A stretch of 64,000 nucleotides of DNA from Gracilimonas amylolytica (lineage in GTDB: Bacteria > Bacteroidota > Rhodothermia > Balneolales > Balneolaceae). The position numbers and the translations under genes were made by a program. Under the pieces are notes generated by a model that saw only the letters and a program-made list of their open reading frames with translations, made no database searches and was not told where the DNA came from. Location: contig NZ_PQBS01000011.1 of NCBI RefSeq assembly GCF_002911695.1, positions 1-64,000 of the forward strand, read 5' to 3'. Of the stretch, positions 8,490 to 16,291 are shown piece after piece (position 1 is the first letter of the stretch; each line of letters opens with the position of its first letter).

Positions 8490-10196
8490 TCAATTCTTAA
8501 ATGTATTCTTTTCGATCAATTCACGTGCACTGTTCAGCGCAGAATCAGTGATCTGTGAACCGCTCATCAGGCTGGCGATCTCGTGAATGTGTTCTTCATC
8601 TGAAAGCGGAATGATGCGCGTAACCGTTCGCTCACTTTCCTCCACTTTGGCGACCTTATAGTGCTTATGTGCCTGACTCGCAATTTGTGGCTGGTGGGTG
8701 ATAGCCACGATCTGGCAGTGCTCCGACAGCTTACGCATTGAAGCTCCCACTTTTTCAGAGATCTCTCCGCTGATTCCCGTATCGATCTCATCGAAGATCA
8801 TAACCGGCAGGCTTTGTTCTTTAGCAAGAATGGATTTCAGAGCCAGCATCACGCGGCTGATCTCACCACCGGATGCAATTTTAGCCAGTGGTTTTGGTTC
8901 CTCTCCTTTATTGGTAGAGATGAACATTCTGACATCATCGCAACCCCTTTCTGTACAGTCGATGGTCTTGCCGTCAATTTCGATCCATCCATTGTCTGAT
9001 AACAACCAATCGACCCGCACATCCAGTTTGGAATGTGGAATTCCAACGTTACTGAGTTCTTCCTGAATCTGAACGCCAAGTTTCTGCCCGATCTCATGCC
9101 GTTTTTCATGAAGCGTGATAGCTTGCTCTTTCAGGATTTCAGATTGCTTCTGAATGGATCGCTCGATCTTTTCGATTTCCAAGTCAAAGTTATCGGCCAG
9201 GGATAGTTCTCTTTGGATCTCATGCAGGTATTTGATCAACTCAGGCAGGTCACGCTGATATTTTTTCTGGAGCCGGTTCAGCTCAGATTGCCGCTGACGA
9301 AGTTCTTCCAGCCGGTTTGGATTGAATTCAATACTGTTTCTGTAACGTTCGGCAAAAGCAATGGCTTCATTGATACTGACCCGTGCTGCATTGATCTCCT
9401 CCAGGTAATTATTGAATTCCGGTTCGATCCGTGCCAGGTCTTCAAGATTCAGTTTAAGAAAATTCAGTAACTGTATGATGTTACCATCATCCGATTCAGC
9501 CATTTCTGATATTGCCGCTGCTTTTTGGTCAAGCACTTCCGCATTGTCAAGAAGATTCATCTCTGCTTCCAGCTGCTCGAGGTCGATGTCATCTAACCGG
9601 GCTTCCTGAAGTTCCTGCACCTGAAACCGATAGAGTTCGGTTTTTTCCTGCAGCTCGTTTTCTCTCTTTTTCAAAGACCTTAATTCTTTCTGGAGCTCAG
9701 TCATATTTCGATATTCGGCTTTGTAGGCCTTCAGTACAGGCTCCACTTCCCCAAAACCATCGATCACACCCAGATGATTTTCTTCTTTGAGTAATAGCTG
9801 ATGATCATGCTGCCCATGCAGATCTACAAGAAGATCGCCGGCAGCTTTAAGCACACTGATGTTAACCGGCGTATCATTGATGAAAGCCCGGCTTCCGGTA
9901 TTTCGGATCTCCCGGCGCAGGATCAAATATTCACTGAATTCGACTTCGTTATCTTTCAGTAATTCTTTCAGCTCAGCTGAATCCTCAACGCGAATGGTCG
10001 CTTCAGATATGGCCTTATCGGCTCCTCTGCGTATCACATCCGTATCGGCACGTTCCCCGAGGATCATATTTAGGGCACCAATAATGATCGATTTACCCGC
10101 TCCGGTCTGTCCGGTCAATATATTAAGTCCTTCCCCGAAACCCACTTCAAGTTCATCGATCAGGGCAAAATCTTTTATGTAGAGAGATTTGATCAT
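8490..10196 (-). CDS. recN: DNA repair protein RecN
   Basis: An SMC-like ATPase of 568 aa acting in the cytoplasm at double-strand breaks, where it tethers DNA ends for RecA-dependent repair. Walker A is GQTGAGKSIIIGAL (about 29-42). The signature LAKIASGGEISRVMLALK and Walker B VMIFDEIDTGISG lie near 430-485. A long Glu/Leu-rich coiled coil spans roughly 150-360. It is slightly longer than E. coli RecN with the same domain order. The only gene upstream is the small four-helix-bundle gene, and recN's usual promoter region seems interrupted by that inserted cassette. Confidence 0.96.
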   Translation of the reverse strand: MIKSLYIKDFALIDELEVGFGEGLNILTGQTGAGKSIIIGALNMILGERADTDVIRRGADKAISEATIRVEDSAELKELLKDNEVEFSEYLILRREIRNTGSRAFINDTPVNISVLKAAGDLLVDLHGQHDHQLLLKEENHLGVIDGFGEVEPVLKAYKAEYRNMTELQKELRSLKKRENELQEKTELYRFQVQELQEARLDDIDLEQLEAEMNLLDNAEVLDQKAAAISEMAESDDGNIIQLLNFLKLNLEDLARIEPEFNNYLEEINAARVSINEAIAFAERYRNSIEFNPNRLEELRQRQSELNRLQKKYQRDLPELIKYLHEIQRELSLADNFDLEIEKIERSIQKQSEILKEQAITLHEKRHEIGQKLGVQIQEELSNVGIPHSKLDVRVDWLLSDNGWIEIDGKTIDCTERGCDDVRMFISTNKGEEPKPLAKIASGGEISRVMLALKSILAKEQSLPVMIFDEIDTGISGEISEKVGASMRKLSEHCQIVAITHQPQIASQAHKHYKVAKVEESERTVTRIIPLSDEEHIHEIASLMSGSQITDSALNSARELIEKNTFKN

Positions 10197-10200
10197 TGGA

Positions 10201-10620
10201 AATTCAAAATTTAAAATTCAAAATGAAAAATTAGTTCAGGTTTAGTTTTGTGGTTTTAACAATCGAAGATAGAATTCTGATCAATTCAAATGCATCTAAA
10301 AGATAATCATCAACTTTAAGATTAGTCAGCTCACTTTCTTTTAAAAGTCGAAGCCAATATCGTGTTTCACGAGCTTCTTTTAAAGAGATAGATATTTTAG
10401 AAAGGAAGTCTTTTTTTGATTGACCTGCTATTGCTTCTTCAACATTGGCCCCTATACTTGTGCCTGCACGCAAAAGTTGTTTTGAAATGACATATTCTCT
10501 TTCATCCTGCAATAATTTATATAATGATATAATTGTCAGTGCAAACTCGAAACTTTTTGTTTGAATAACGTTTTCCTTCATGAAGCTCCATTTTTAATTT
10601 TTAATTTTTCACTTTGAATT
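10201..10620. repeat. Inverted-repeat-bounded cassette carrying a four-helix-bundle gene
   Basis: A 19-bp arm, aattcaaaatgaaaaatta at 10215-10233, is repeated in inverse orientation at 10602-10620 with one mismatch. Further AT-rich matching sequence lies on both sides. Between the arms is only the four-helix-bundle gene, whose stop codon falls inside the left arm. The unit sits cleanly between recN and rluD. This is the layout expected of a small mobile cassette like the 23S rRNA intervening sequences that encode the same protein family. Mobility itself is inference. Confidence 0.6.
10231..10581 (-). CDS. Four-helix-bundle protein (23S rRNA intervening-sequence family)
   Basis: A protein of 116 aa predicted to be all-helical. 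The pattern is typical of the S23/IVP four-helix-bundle family: SKQLLRAGTSIGANVEEA (about 38-55), QSKKDFLSKISISLKEARET and YWLRLLKES. The bAvd protein of diversity-generating retroelements has the same fold, but no reverse transcriptase or template repeat is nearby. Family members form pentamers and bind nucleic acid; the cellular role is unknown. The gene is on the recN strand, AT-rich, and enclosed by inverted repeats, so it was probably acquired as a unit. Confidence 0.82.
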   Translation of the reverse strand: MKENVIQTKSFEFALTIISLYKLLQDEREYVISKQLLRAGTSIGANVEEAIAGQSKKDFLSKISISLKEARETRYWLRLLKESELTNLKVDDYLLDAFELIRILSSIVKTTKLNLN

Positions 10621-10692
10621 ATTCAGTTAGAGCAATTAGAATTGAATTCCTTACAAAATTTTTAAGGGTCTAAAAAGAATGCACAATCTCCG

Positions 10693-10700
10693 TACCTTTA
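10693..10700 (+). promoter_or_regulatory. Candidate -7 box (TACCTTTA) abutting the rluD-like start
   Basis: A TAnnTTTG-type box with the last base changed ends 4 nt before the ATG at 10705, the same spacing seen at three other starts in this window. It predicts a leaderless or nearly leaderless transcript. No convincing -33 element was seen. Confidence 0.35.
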
Positions 10701-10704
10701 GGCT

Positions 10705-11721
10705 ATGAAAAAGAAAGCCGGAAAAGACCGACAGTCGACGATCTACGAACATACCGTACCCGAAGGACAGAATTCGGATATTAGACTGGATGTTTACATT
10801 ACTTCATTTGTTGAGAATGCTTCCCGAAATAAGGTTCAAAAAGCCATTAAGGATGGTTATGTGACAGTGAACGGGAAAAAAGAAAAAGCGTCATATATCA
10901 TGCAGCCGGGGGATGAGATCTATATTGAACTCCCACAACCACCGCCACCGGAAGCTAAACCTGAAAAACTGGATCTGAATATCATATATGAAGATGATGA
11001 TATCATCATGGTCAATAAAGAAGCGGGCATGGTGGTTCACCCTGCATATGGTAACTGGAGTGGCACCATGGTCAACGGACTCATGTATCATGTAGATGAG
11101 CTGGCAGGAGAGGAGGAAGATGAAAACCTGCGTCCCGGTATCGTTCACCGTTTGGATAAAGATACGAGTGGTTTACTTGTGGTGGCAAAGAATGATGAGA
11201 CTCTGGCCAAACTAAGTGCCTTATTTCAGGAAAAGGATGTGGAACGAACTTACTGGGCTATCGTATGGGGTACACCTGATCCGGAAGGTACGATTGAAGG
11301 CGATATCGGACGCTCAAAGCGGGACCGGAAACTGATGACCGTGAAGCCGGCCGGGCAGGGAAAATCGGCTGTAACACACTACAAGGTCCTTGAATATTTT
11401 GATTACCTGAGCCTGGTGGAGGTGAAGCTGGAAACCGGAAGAACTCATCAGATCCGAGTTCATTTTGCACATATTGGTCACCATGTATTTGGGGATCCTA
11501 CATACGGGGGAACCTCTGTGCGTTATGGTCCGAACACAGGATCAAGAAAATCCATGTTCCATAATCTGATCACAGGATTGGATCGGCAGGCACTTCATGC
11601 CAAAACCCTGGGGTTTGAGCATCCTACTACCGGTGAAATGGTCAGATTTGATTCGGAGTTACCTGATGACTTTCAGCATGTGCTCACCATGCTAAGAGAA
11701 AACTGCAAAGCCGAATACTAA
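10705..11721 (+). CDS. rluD: RluA/RluD-family 23S rRNA pseudouridine synthase
   Basis: A protein of 338 aa. An S4 RNA-binding domain (about 25-85) includes NKVQKAIKDGYVTVNGK. The RluA-type catalytic domain follows, with GIVHRLDKDTSGLLVVAKN (about 145-163), in which the first Asp of RLDKD is the nucleophile, and ETGRTHQIRVHFAHIGH near 245. Relatives convert uridines in helix 69 of 23S rRNA to pseudouridine. The symbol is given by family resemblance, since the exact target uridines cannot be read from sequence. It is a monocistronic gene followed after 56 nt by the CNNM-type gene, which has its own promoter. Confidence 0.9.
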   Translation: MKKKAGKDRQSTIYEHTVPEGQNSDIRLDVYITSFVENASRNKVQKAIKDGYVTVNGKKEKASYIMQPGDEIYIELPQPPPPEAKPEKLDLNIIYEDDDIIMVNKEAGMVVHPAYGNWSGTMVNGLMYHVDELAGEEEDENLRPGIVHRLDKDTSGLLVVAKNDETLAKLSALFQEKDVERTYWAIVWGTPDPEGTIEGDIGRSKRDRKLMTVKPAGQGKSAVTHYKVLEYFDYLSLVEVKLETGRTHQIRVHFAHIGHHVFGDPTYGGTSVRYGPNTGSRKSMFHNLITGLDRQALHAKTLGFEHPTTGEMVRFDSELPDDFQHVLTMLRENCKAEY

Positions 11722-11744
11722 AACAGCTATTCATTGGCATCACT

Positions 11745-11773
11745 TTTGTAAATCAACAATAATGGTATATTAG
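11745..11773 (+). promoter_or_regulatory. Promoter TTTG-N17-TATATTAG of the CNNM/CorC-type gene
   Basis: TTTG at 11745-11748 is separated by 17 nt from TATATTAG at 11766-11773. This is a good fit to the Bacteroidota TTTG/TAnnTTTG promoter with one base off. The start codon follows 4 nt after the -7 box, so the mRNA is predicted to be leaderless. Confidence 0.6.
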
Positions 11774-11777
11774 GTTC

Positions 11778-12872
11778 ATGGGATTACTGATTTTTTATTT
11801 GATTCTGGCTATTGGCGTATCATTTCTATGCTCAATTCTGGAAGCCGTTTTACTGTCTATTTCTCCATCGTTTGTTGCCGTTAAGGAGAAAAATGATCCA
11901 CAAACAGGACAGTTGTTGAAGGAGTTGAAAAAAGATATTGACCGTCCGCTTTCAGCCATTTTGAGTTTAAATACCATTGCCCATACCGTGGGTGCGGCGG
12001 GGGTGGGTGCCCAGGCACAGGTGGTATTCGGTAATGCTTATGTTAGCCTGACGTCTGCCATACTAACCCTGGCAATACTGGTGCTTTCCGAGATCATCCC
12101 CAAAACACTGGGAGCTACCTATTGGAAACAACTTTCAGGATTTGCAGCAAGAACCACCCGTTTGCTGATTTTTGTTACGTATCCACTTGTCATACTCTCC
12201 CAGTGGATCACAAAATGGCTTTCCAGTGAAGAAAAACAACCTTCGGTTAGCCGTGAGGAATTTAGCGCGATGGCTGAACTTGGCTTTGAGGAAGGGGTAT
12301 TTGAGGAAGGGGAATCCAATATTTTCAAAAACCTGATCCGTTTTCGGTCACTCAGGGTAAAAGATATTATGACTCCAAGAATTGTGGTCGTAAAGTTTCA
12401 GGAAGATCAAACCATTCAGGAGATCCTTCAGCATAAAGTAGAGCTAAGAGTATCCCGAATGCCGGTATTTGATGAGAACGAAGAGGACATTACGGGCTAT
12501 ATTCTAAAGAATGATCTGTACTTTAACCTTTCGGAAGGGAATGGTGAGAAGCAGCTCAAAGATATCAAACGGGAAGTGCTGATCTTACCGGAGACCATTT
12601 CATTGAAAACCCTGTTTGAGCGCCTGCTGGAAAAACAGGAACACATAGCCGTTGTGGTCGACGAATACGGTGGGTTTGCCGGGGTGGTCACCATGGAGGA
12701 CGTTGTTGAAACTCTGCTCGGAATGGAGATCGTAGATGAAATAGATGCGATCGAGGATATGCAGAAGCTGGCTCGCCAAAAATGGAGAGAGCGAGCTAAG
12801 CGATTGGGTATTGTGATCCCTGATAAATTGAAAGAAATGGATGCCACCGAGCAGCAAAAATCAGCTGAATAA
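11778..12872 (+). CDS. CNNM/CorC-type (hemolysin family) membrane protein with CBS domains
   Basis: A protein of 364 aa. An N-terminal DUF21/CNNM membrane domain (about residues 1-140, several hydrophobic helices) contains SEIIPKTLGATYW, typical of the family's ion-binding core. A CBS pair follows (about 185-315), with VKDIMTPRIVVVK and VVDEYGGFAGVVTMEDVVETLLG. The long-form C-terminal CorC domain is missing, as in the short YrkA-like members. Relatives export Mg2+ or Co2+, or regulate such export. The 3' end overlaps the 3' end of the convergent lysC by 12 nt, leaving no room for a separate terminator. Confidence 0.88.
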   Translation: MGLLIFYLILAIGVSFLCSILEAVLLSISPSFVAVKEKNDPQTGQLLKELKKDIDRPLSAILSLNTIAHTVGAAGVGAQAQVVFGNAYVSLTSAILTLAILVLSEIIPKTLGATYWKQLSGFAARTTRLLIFVTYPLVILSQWITKWLSSEEKQPSVSREEFSAMAELGFEEGVFEEGESNIFKNLIRFRSLRVKDIMTPRIVVVKFQEDQTIQEILQHKVELRVSRMPVFDENEEDITGYILKNDLYFNLSEGNGEKQLKDIKREVLILPETISLKTLFERLLEKQEHIAVVVDEYGGFAGVVTMEDVVETLLGMEIVDEIDAIEDMQKLARQKWRERAKRLGIVIPDKLKEMDATEQQKSAE

Positions 12873-14225
12873 CGTTCGGTGAATTTTCTGAGCACTTGGC
12901 AGCAATTCCTCGTCATCGATCACCAGATTAAAGATCCTTTTTTCTTTGGTGAAAGAGATCATATCAATGTTCAGATCCGACAACGGTTCCAACAAGAGGT
13001 TTCGGAAATTGCTTGCCGTTTGCACAGAACAACCAATTAAGGTGAGAAGCCCTTTACCCCGTTCTATGGATACCGAACCGATCTCAATAAAGTCCTTTGA
13101 GAGCTGATCCAGGATAACATCGTCAGAAATGGCAATGGTGACGGAGGCTTCAGTCGTGTTGACCGCATCAACAGGGAGCCGATAGGACTCAAGTACACTG
13201 AAAACTTTTGGCAGAAAGGAAAAACCCATCAGAGTTTCGTGGGCACTCACGGTTAAAAGGCTCATGTTTTGCTTGAATGACAATGCCAATACCGGCAGAT
13301 CGTGGTCAGCCTCCCTCACGATTTTTGTACCGGCGTCCTCGGGTTTGAACATGTTCTTAACATAAACCGGGATATTTCTTTCCTGAGCCGGTTTCAGGGT
13401 CGATGGATGTAAGACTTTTGCACCAAAATAGGCCATTTCCGTAGCGTCAAAGTAACTGATCTCAGCCAGTGGTTTGGCTTCAGGTATGAACCGGGGATCG
13501 CCGGTGTAAACCCCACTCACATCAGTCCAAATCTCAATGGTCTCAGCTCCAACAGCCCCACCGATCAAACTCGCCGAATAATCGGATCCTTCAAAACCAA
13601 GGGTTGTGATCGTTTTGTCAGGTGCCTCACCATAAAAACCTCCGATGATCGGAGTAAACCCGTTTTCGAGGACAGTTTCCAGAGAACCACAATGCTGACT
13701 GATGAGCATTTTGTTCGGATTTGCTTTGCCATACTCATTGTCGGTTTTGATGAGTCTGCGCGCTTCAATATGCTGCGTCATCATACCCAGCGACAGTCCA
13801 CATTGAGCCAGAAGGTAGGATGAGATCTGTTCCCCCATAGCTGAGATCGCATCTTTCATTTGAGGTGAAAGTTTTCCTTGCCGGGAAGTATAGGTCAGCA
13901 ACTTGTTGAGCTTGCCGATCTTGGCATCCATATTTTTAAAGCAACTTTCCCTGATCAAATCGTTTTTGGCATGCGGATTTTCCTGCAGAAAATTATCAAC
14001 GATGTCCTGATGACGCTGCTTGATGGATTCGGAGATTTCAAAAGCCCCTTCAAGATCACCTGAAGCGGCAAGTTGTGCAGCTTTCACTAACTGACGTGTG
14101 GTTCGTGCTGTGGCAGAAACCACCACGACTGGCCACTCATAATTTTTAATGATCTCCAATACCTTTTTCCATGTTTTGTGATCGGCCATGGAAGTACCGC
14201 CAAATTTCAGAACGTTGATCTGCAT
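12861..14225 (-). CDS. lysC: Aspartate kinase
   Basis: Monofunctional aspartokinase of 454 aa, the first step of lysine, threonine, methionine and diaminopimelate synthesis. The N-terminus has the catalytic KFGGTSMAD (about 7-15). GFEGSDYSASLIGGAVGAE (about 215-233) and WTDVSGVYTGDPR mark the kinase fold. The last 150 residues are two ACT-like domains for allosteric control, including VDAVNTTEASVTIAIS. It is not fused to homoserine dehydrogenase. lysA lies about 2 kb away on the same strand, with two unrelated plus-strand units between. Upstream (14226-14423) I see no attenuator or lysine riboswitch. Confidence 0.94.
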   Translation of the reverse strand: MQINVLKFGGTSMADHKTWKKVLEIIKNYEWPVVVVSATARTTRQLVKAAQLAASGDLEGAFEISESIKQRHQDIVDNFLQENPHAKNDLIRESCFKNMDAKIGKLNKLLTYTSRQGKLSPQMKDAISAMGEQISSYLLAQCGLSLGMMTQHIEARRLIKTDNEYGKANPNKMLISQHCGSLETVLENGFTPIIGGFYGEAPDKTITTLGFEGSDYSASLIGGAVGAETIEIWTDVSGVYTGDPRFIPEAKPLAEISYFDATEMAYFGAKVLHPSTLKPAQERNIPVYVKNMFKPEDAGTKIVREADHDLPVLALSFKQNMSLLTVSAHETLMGFSFLPKVFSVLESYRLPVDAVNTTEASVTIAISDDVILDQLSKDFIEIGSVSIERGKGLLTLIGCSVQTASNFRNLLLEPLSDLNIDMISFTKEKRIFNLVIDDEELLPSAQKIHRTLFS

Positions 14226-14444
14226 AGAGTTGATTGCTTAAAAATTGCAGTGGAAAATAAGGGGAATCTCATCCTATTCCATGCAAAATCCGGAATTATG
14301 TTCCGGAGCTTTTAATGTGATATATGATCCCGAAAAAATAAACCCAAAGCTCCGGACTGTGAATGTATAGATGAGGAAAGGTTTTTACTTCTGCGACCAT
14401 CCGCTTTATCCGCGTTCCATTTCGTGACTCATCAAAAGAAACGG

Positions 14445-14452
14445 TATCTTTC
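14445..14452 (+). promoter_or_regulatory. Candidate -7 box (TATCTTTC) abutting the flavoprotein start
   Basis: TATCTTTC ends 4 nt before the ATG at 14457. The same arrangement is seen before lhgO, rluD and the CNNM gene. It supports 14457 rather than the upstream GTG at 14424 as the start, because the box lies inside the longer frame. Confidence 0.4.
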
Positions 14453-14456
14453 AAAG

Positions 14457-15680
14457 ATGAAGAATGAACCCTTACAAGTTGCTGTGATCGGTGGCGGTGC
14501 TGCCGGGTTTTTTGCAGCTATTTCAGCCAAAACGCACCATCCTGATGCAAAAGTCACGATCTACGAGAAATCGGATAAACTCCTCTCCAAGGTACGGATC
14601 TCAGGTGGTGGAAGGTGTAATGTCACACACCATTGTTTCGATATTCGTGAACTGGTAACGAACTATCCAAGGGGTGAGCGACCGCTTAAAAAAGCCTTTG
14701 GGATCTTTTCACCAACCGATACCATAGAGTGGTTCAAAAAGCGTGGGGTAGAACTGAAGACGGAATCTGATGGCAGGATGTTTCCCGTAACGGATGATTC
14801 GTCAACTATCATCAATTGTCTGATGAGTGAAACCCGAAAGCTTGGAATTGCGATCAAAACAAAGTCCAACATCAAAAAGCTGAGGAAAACTGAACACGGG
14901 TATGAGCTAGGATTACATCGGGGAGGTCGTGTTGAAGCCGATAGGGTGATCGTGGCGACAGGTGGCAGCCCACGTTCTTCCGGATTTGACTGGCTGAGAA
15001 AACTGGACCATGATATTGAGGAGCCGGTTCCATCGCTGTTCACGTTTAACATGCCGGATGAACCGATCAGGGAACTGATGGGGGTTGTAGCCGATCCGGT
15101 TTCGGTGAAGATCATGGGGTCGAAACTTCAGAACAGTGGCCCGTTACTTATTACCCACTGGGGTATGAGCGGACCGGCGATCTTGAAACTCTCAGCTTTT
15201 GGTGCGAGAGAACTAAGTGATAAGGATTACCGGTTCACAGTATTAGTTAACTGGGCCGGAGAACGAACAGAGCAAGAGGTAAGAGGCATCCTGAAAACGG
15301 TGGTTGAAGGACACGGGATGAAGAAAACCACTAACGTTAACCCCTTTCAACTGCCGGGAAGGCTGTGGAATTTTCTGATCGATAAACTGGAAGTTGGGGA
15401 TGATATGATCTGGCAAAATATGGGAAAGAAAAATATCAACCGGCTGGTTCACCTTATTACAAACGATGAATATCAGGTTCAGGGTAAAACTACATTCAAA
15501 GAAGAATTTGTAACCTGTGGCGGGGTCAGTCTTCATGATGTGGACATGAAAACCATGCAAAGCCGTAAATCCCCAAACTTATACTTTGCCGGTGAAGTAC
15601 TGGATATAGATGGGGTTACCGGTGGATTTAACTTTCAGGCAGCCTGGACGACGGGCTACATTGCGGGACTATTAGCTTAA
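14457..15680 (+). CDS. HI0933/BaiN-like NAD(P)/FAD-dependent oxidoreductase
   Basis: A flavoprotein of 407 aa of the HI0933-like family. It has the Rossmann FAD motif VIGGGAAGFFAAI (about 9-21), then KVRISGGGRCNVTH (about 47-60), a conserved family block. GEVLDIDGVTGGFNFQAAWTTG (about 378-399), quoted here as two parts GEVLDIDGVTG and GFNFQAAWTTG, closes the FAD site. The physiological substrate of most members is unknown; one relative (BaiN) acts on bile acid intermediates, which is unlikely here. I chose the ATG at 14457; a GTG 33 nt upstream would add 11 residues. It is monocistronic, with the toxin-antitoxin pair beginning 52 nt downstream. Confidence 0.87.
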   Translation: MKNEPLQVAVIGGGAAGFFAAISAKTHHPDAKVTIYEKSDKLLSKVRISGGGRCNVTHHCFDIRELVTNYPRGERPLKKAFGIFSPTDTIEWFKKRGVELKTESDGRMFPVTDDSSTIINCLMSETRKLGIAIKTKSNIKKLRKTEHGYELGLHRGGRVEADRVIVATGGSPRSSGFDWLRKLDHDIEEPVPSLFTFNMPDEPIRELMGVVADPVSVKIMGSKLQNSGPLLITHWGMSGPAILKLSAFGARELSDKDYRFTVLVNWAGERTEQEVRGILKTVVEGHGMKKTTNVNPFQLPGRLWNFLIDKLEVGDDMIWQNMGKKNINRLVHLITNDEYQVQGKTTFKEEFVTCGGVSLHDVDMKTMQSRKSPNLYFAGEVLDIDGVTGGFNFQAAWTTGYIAGLLA

Positions 15681-15703
15681 ATTGTTGAAATAAATTACCT
15701 TCA

Positions 15704-15719
15704 TGTAGGTTATACTACA
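15704..15719. promoter_or_regulatory. Candidate operator for the toxin-antitoxin operon
   Basis: Inverted repeat tgtag-gttata-ctaca lies 14 nt before the antitoxin start and overlaps the place where the promoter should be. Antitoxins with ribbon-helix-helix domains commonly repress their own operon through such sites. Five base pairs is short, so this is tentative. Confidence 0.4.
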
Positions 15720-15732
15720 AAAAGGAGATAAA

Positions 15733-15966
15733 ATGAGCGTAATGAGTATCAGGATCCCGGATGAAAAGCGGAAGAAGCTCAAAGCTATCGCTTCACTGGA
15801 AGGAAAATCAATGAGCAGTTTGGTCAGTGATTTAATTGATGACTATGTGAATGAGGCTATGGAAAGGCTTGGGGAAGAGCATGATCTGGCAGAAATCATG
15901 AACGTAAGCGAACCTTCTTTCTCTGAATGGGATAATGAGGAGGATGAGGTTTACAATGACCTATAA
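15733..15966 (+). CDS. Ribbon-helix-helix-type antitoxin
   Basis: A protein of 77 aa. The N-terminal 45 residues read as a ribbon-helix-helix DNA-binding domain: a short strand (MSIRIPDEKRKKL) followed by two helices with the turn EGKSMSSLVSDLIDDYV. The acidic C-terminal tail would occupy the toxin's active site. A strong Shine-Dalgarno (aaaggag at 15721-15727) lies 5 nt before the ATG, unusual in this window and consistent with high antitoxin output. The toxin gene starts inside the last codons (11-nt overlap), giving translational coupling. Confidence 0.82.
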   Translation: MSVMSIRIPDEKRKKLKAIASLEGKSMSSLVSDLIDDYVNEAMERLGEEHDLAEIMNVSEPSFSEWDNEEDEVYNDL

Positions 15967-16291
15967 GCGATGGGATATTGTTTTGCTGCCATTTCCTTTT
16001 ACAGACCTGAAAGCCACCAAAAAAAGACCGGCTCTTATACTTTCTCCAATTGATTACAATTCAGGACCGGATGTGTTGGTAATGTTTGTGACCAGTAACC
16101 TGAAAACAAAACCAAAGCAAGGTGATCATATTTTAACAGAGTGGAAGCAGGCAGGGTTGCCTAAGCCTTCCATGACCAGGATGAAAATTGCCACCATCGA
16201 TAAAACCCTGGTTGTTAAGAAAATTGCCCGACTGACGAAGAAGGATCAACAGGCTTTAGCAGAAAATATCAGGGAATTCTTTGGAATTTAA
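15956..16291 (+). CDS. MazF/PemK-family endoribonuclease toxin
   Basis: A protein of 111 aa. It begins with the family signature YKRWDIVLLPFPFTDLKATK (about 3-22), followed by KRPALILSP and VMFVTSN. These residues form the beta-barrel core and the catalytic Arg/Thr region of MazF/PemK mRNA interferases, which cut mRNA unless bound by antitoxin. I take the ATG overlapping the antitoxin end; a GTG/ATG-like start at 15935 would give an unlikely N-terminal extension. The last 4 nt overlap the convergent lysA end. The cleavage sequence cannot be deduced. Confidence 0.87.
   Translation: MTYKRWDIVLLPFPFTDLKATKKRPALILSPIDYNSGPDVLVMFVTSNLKTKPKQGDHILTEWKQAGLPKPSMTRMKIATIDKTLVVKKIARLTKKDQQALAENIREFFGI

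Noticed and set aside
10231-10581. Avd protein of a diversity-generating retroelement
   Set aside because: Same fold, but no reverse transcriptase, template repeat or variable-repeat gene is present nearby.
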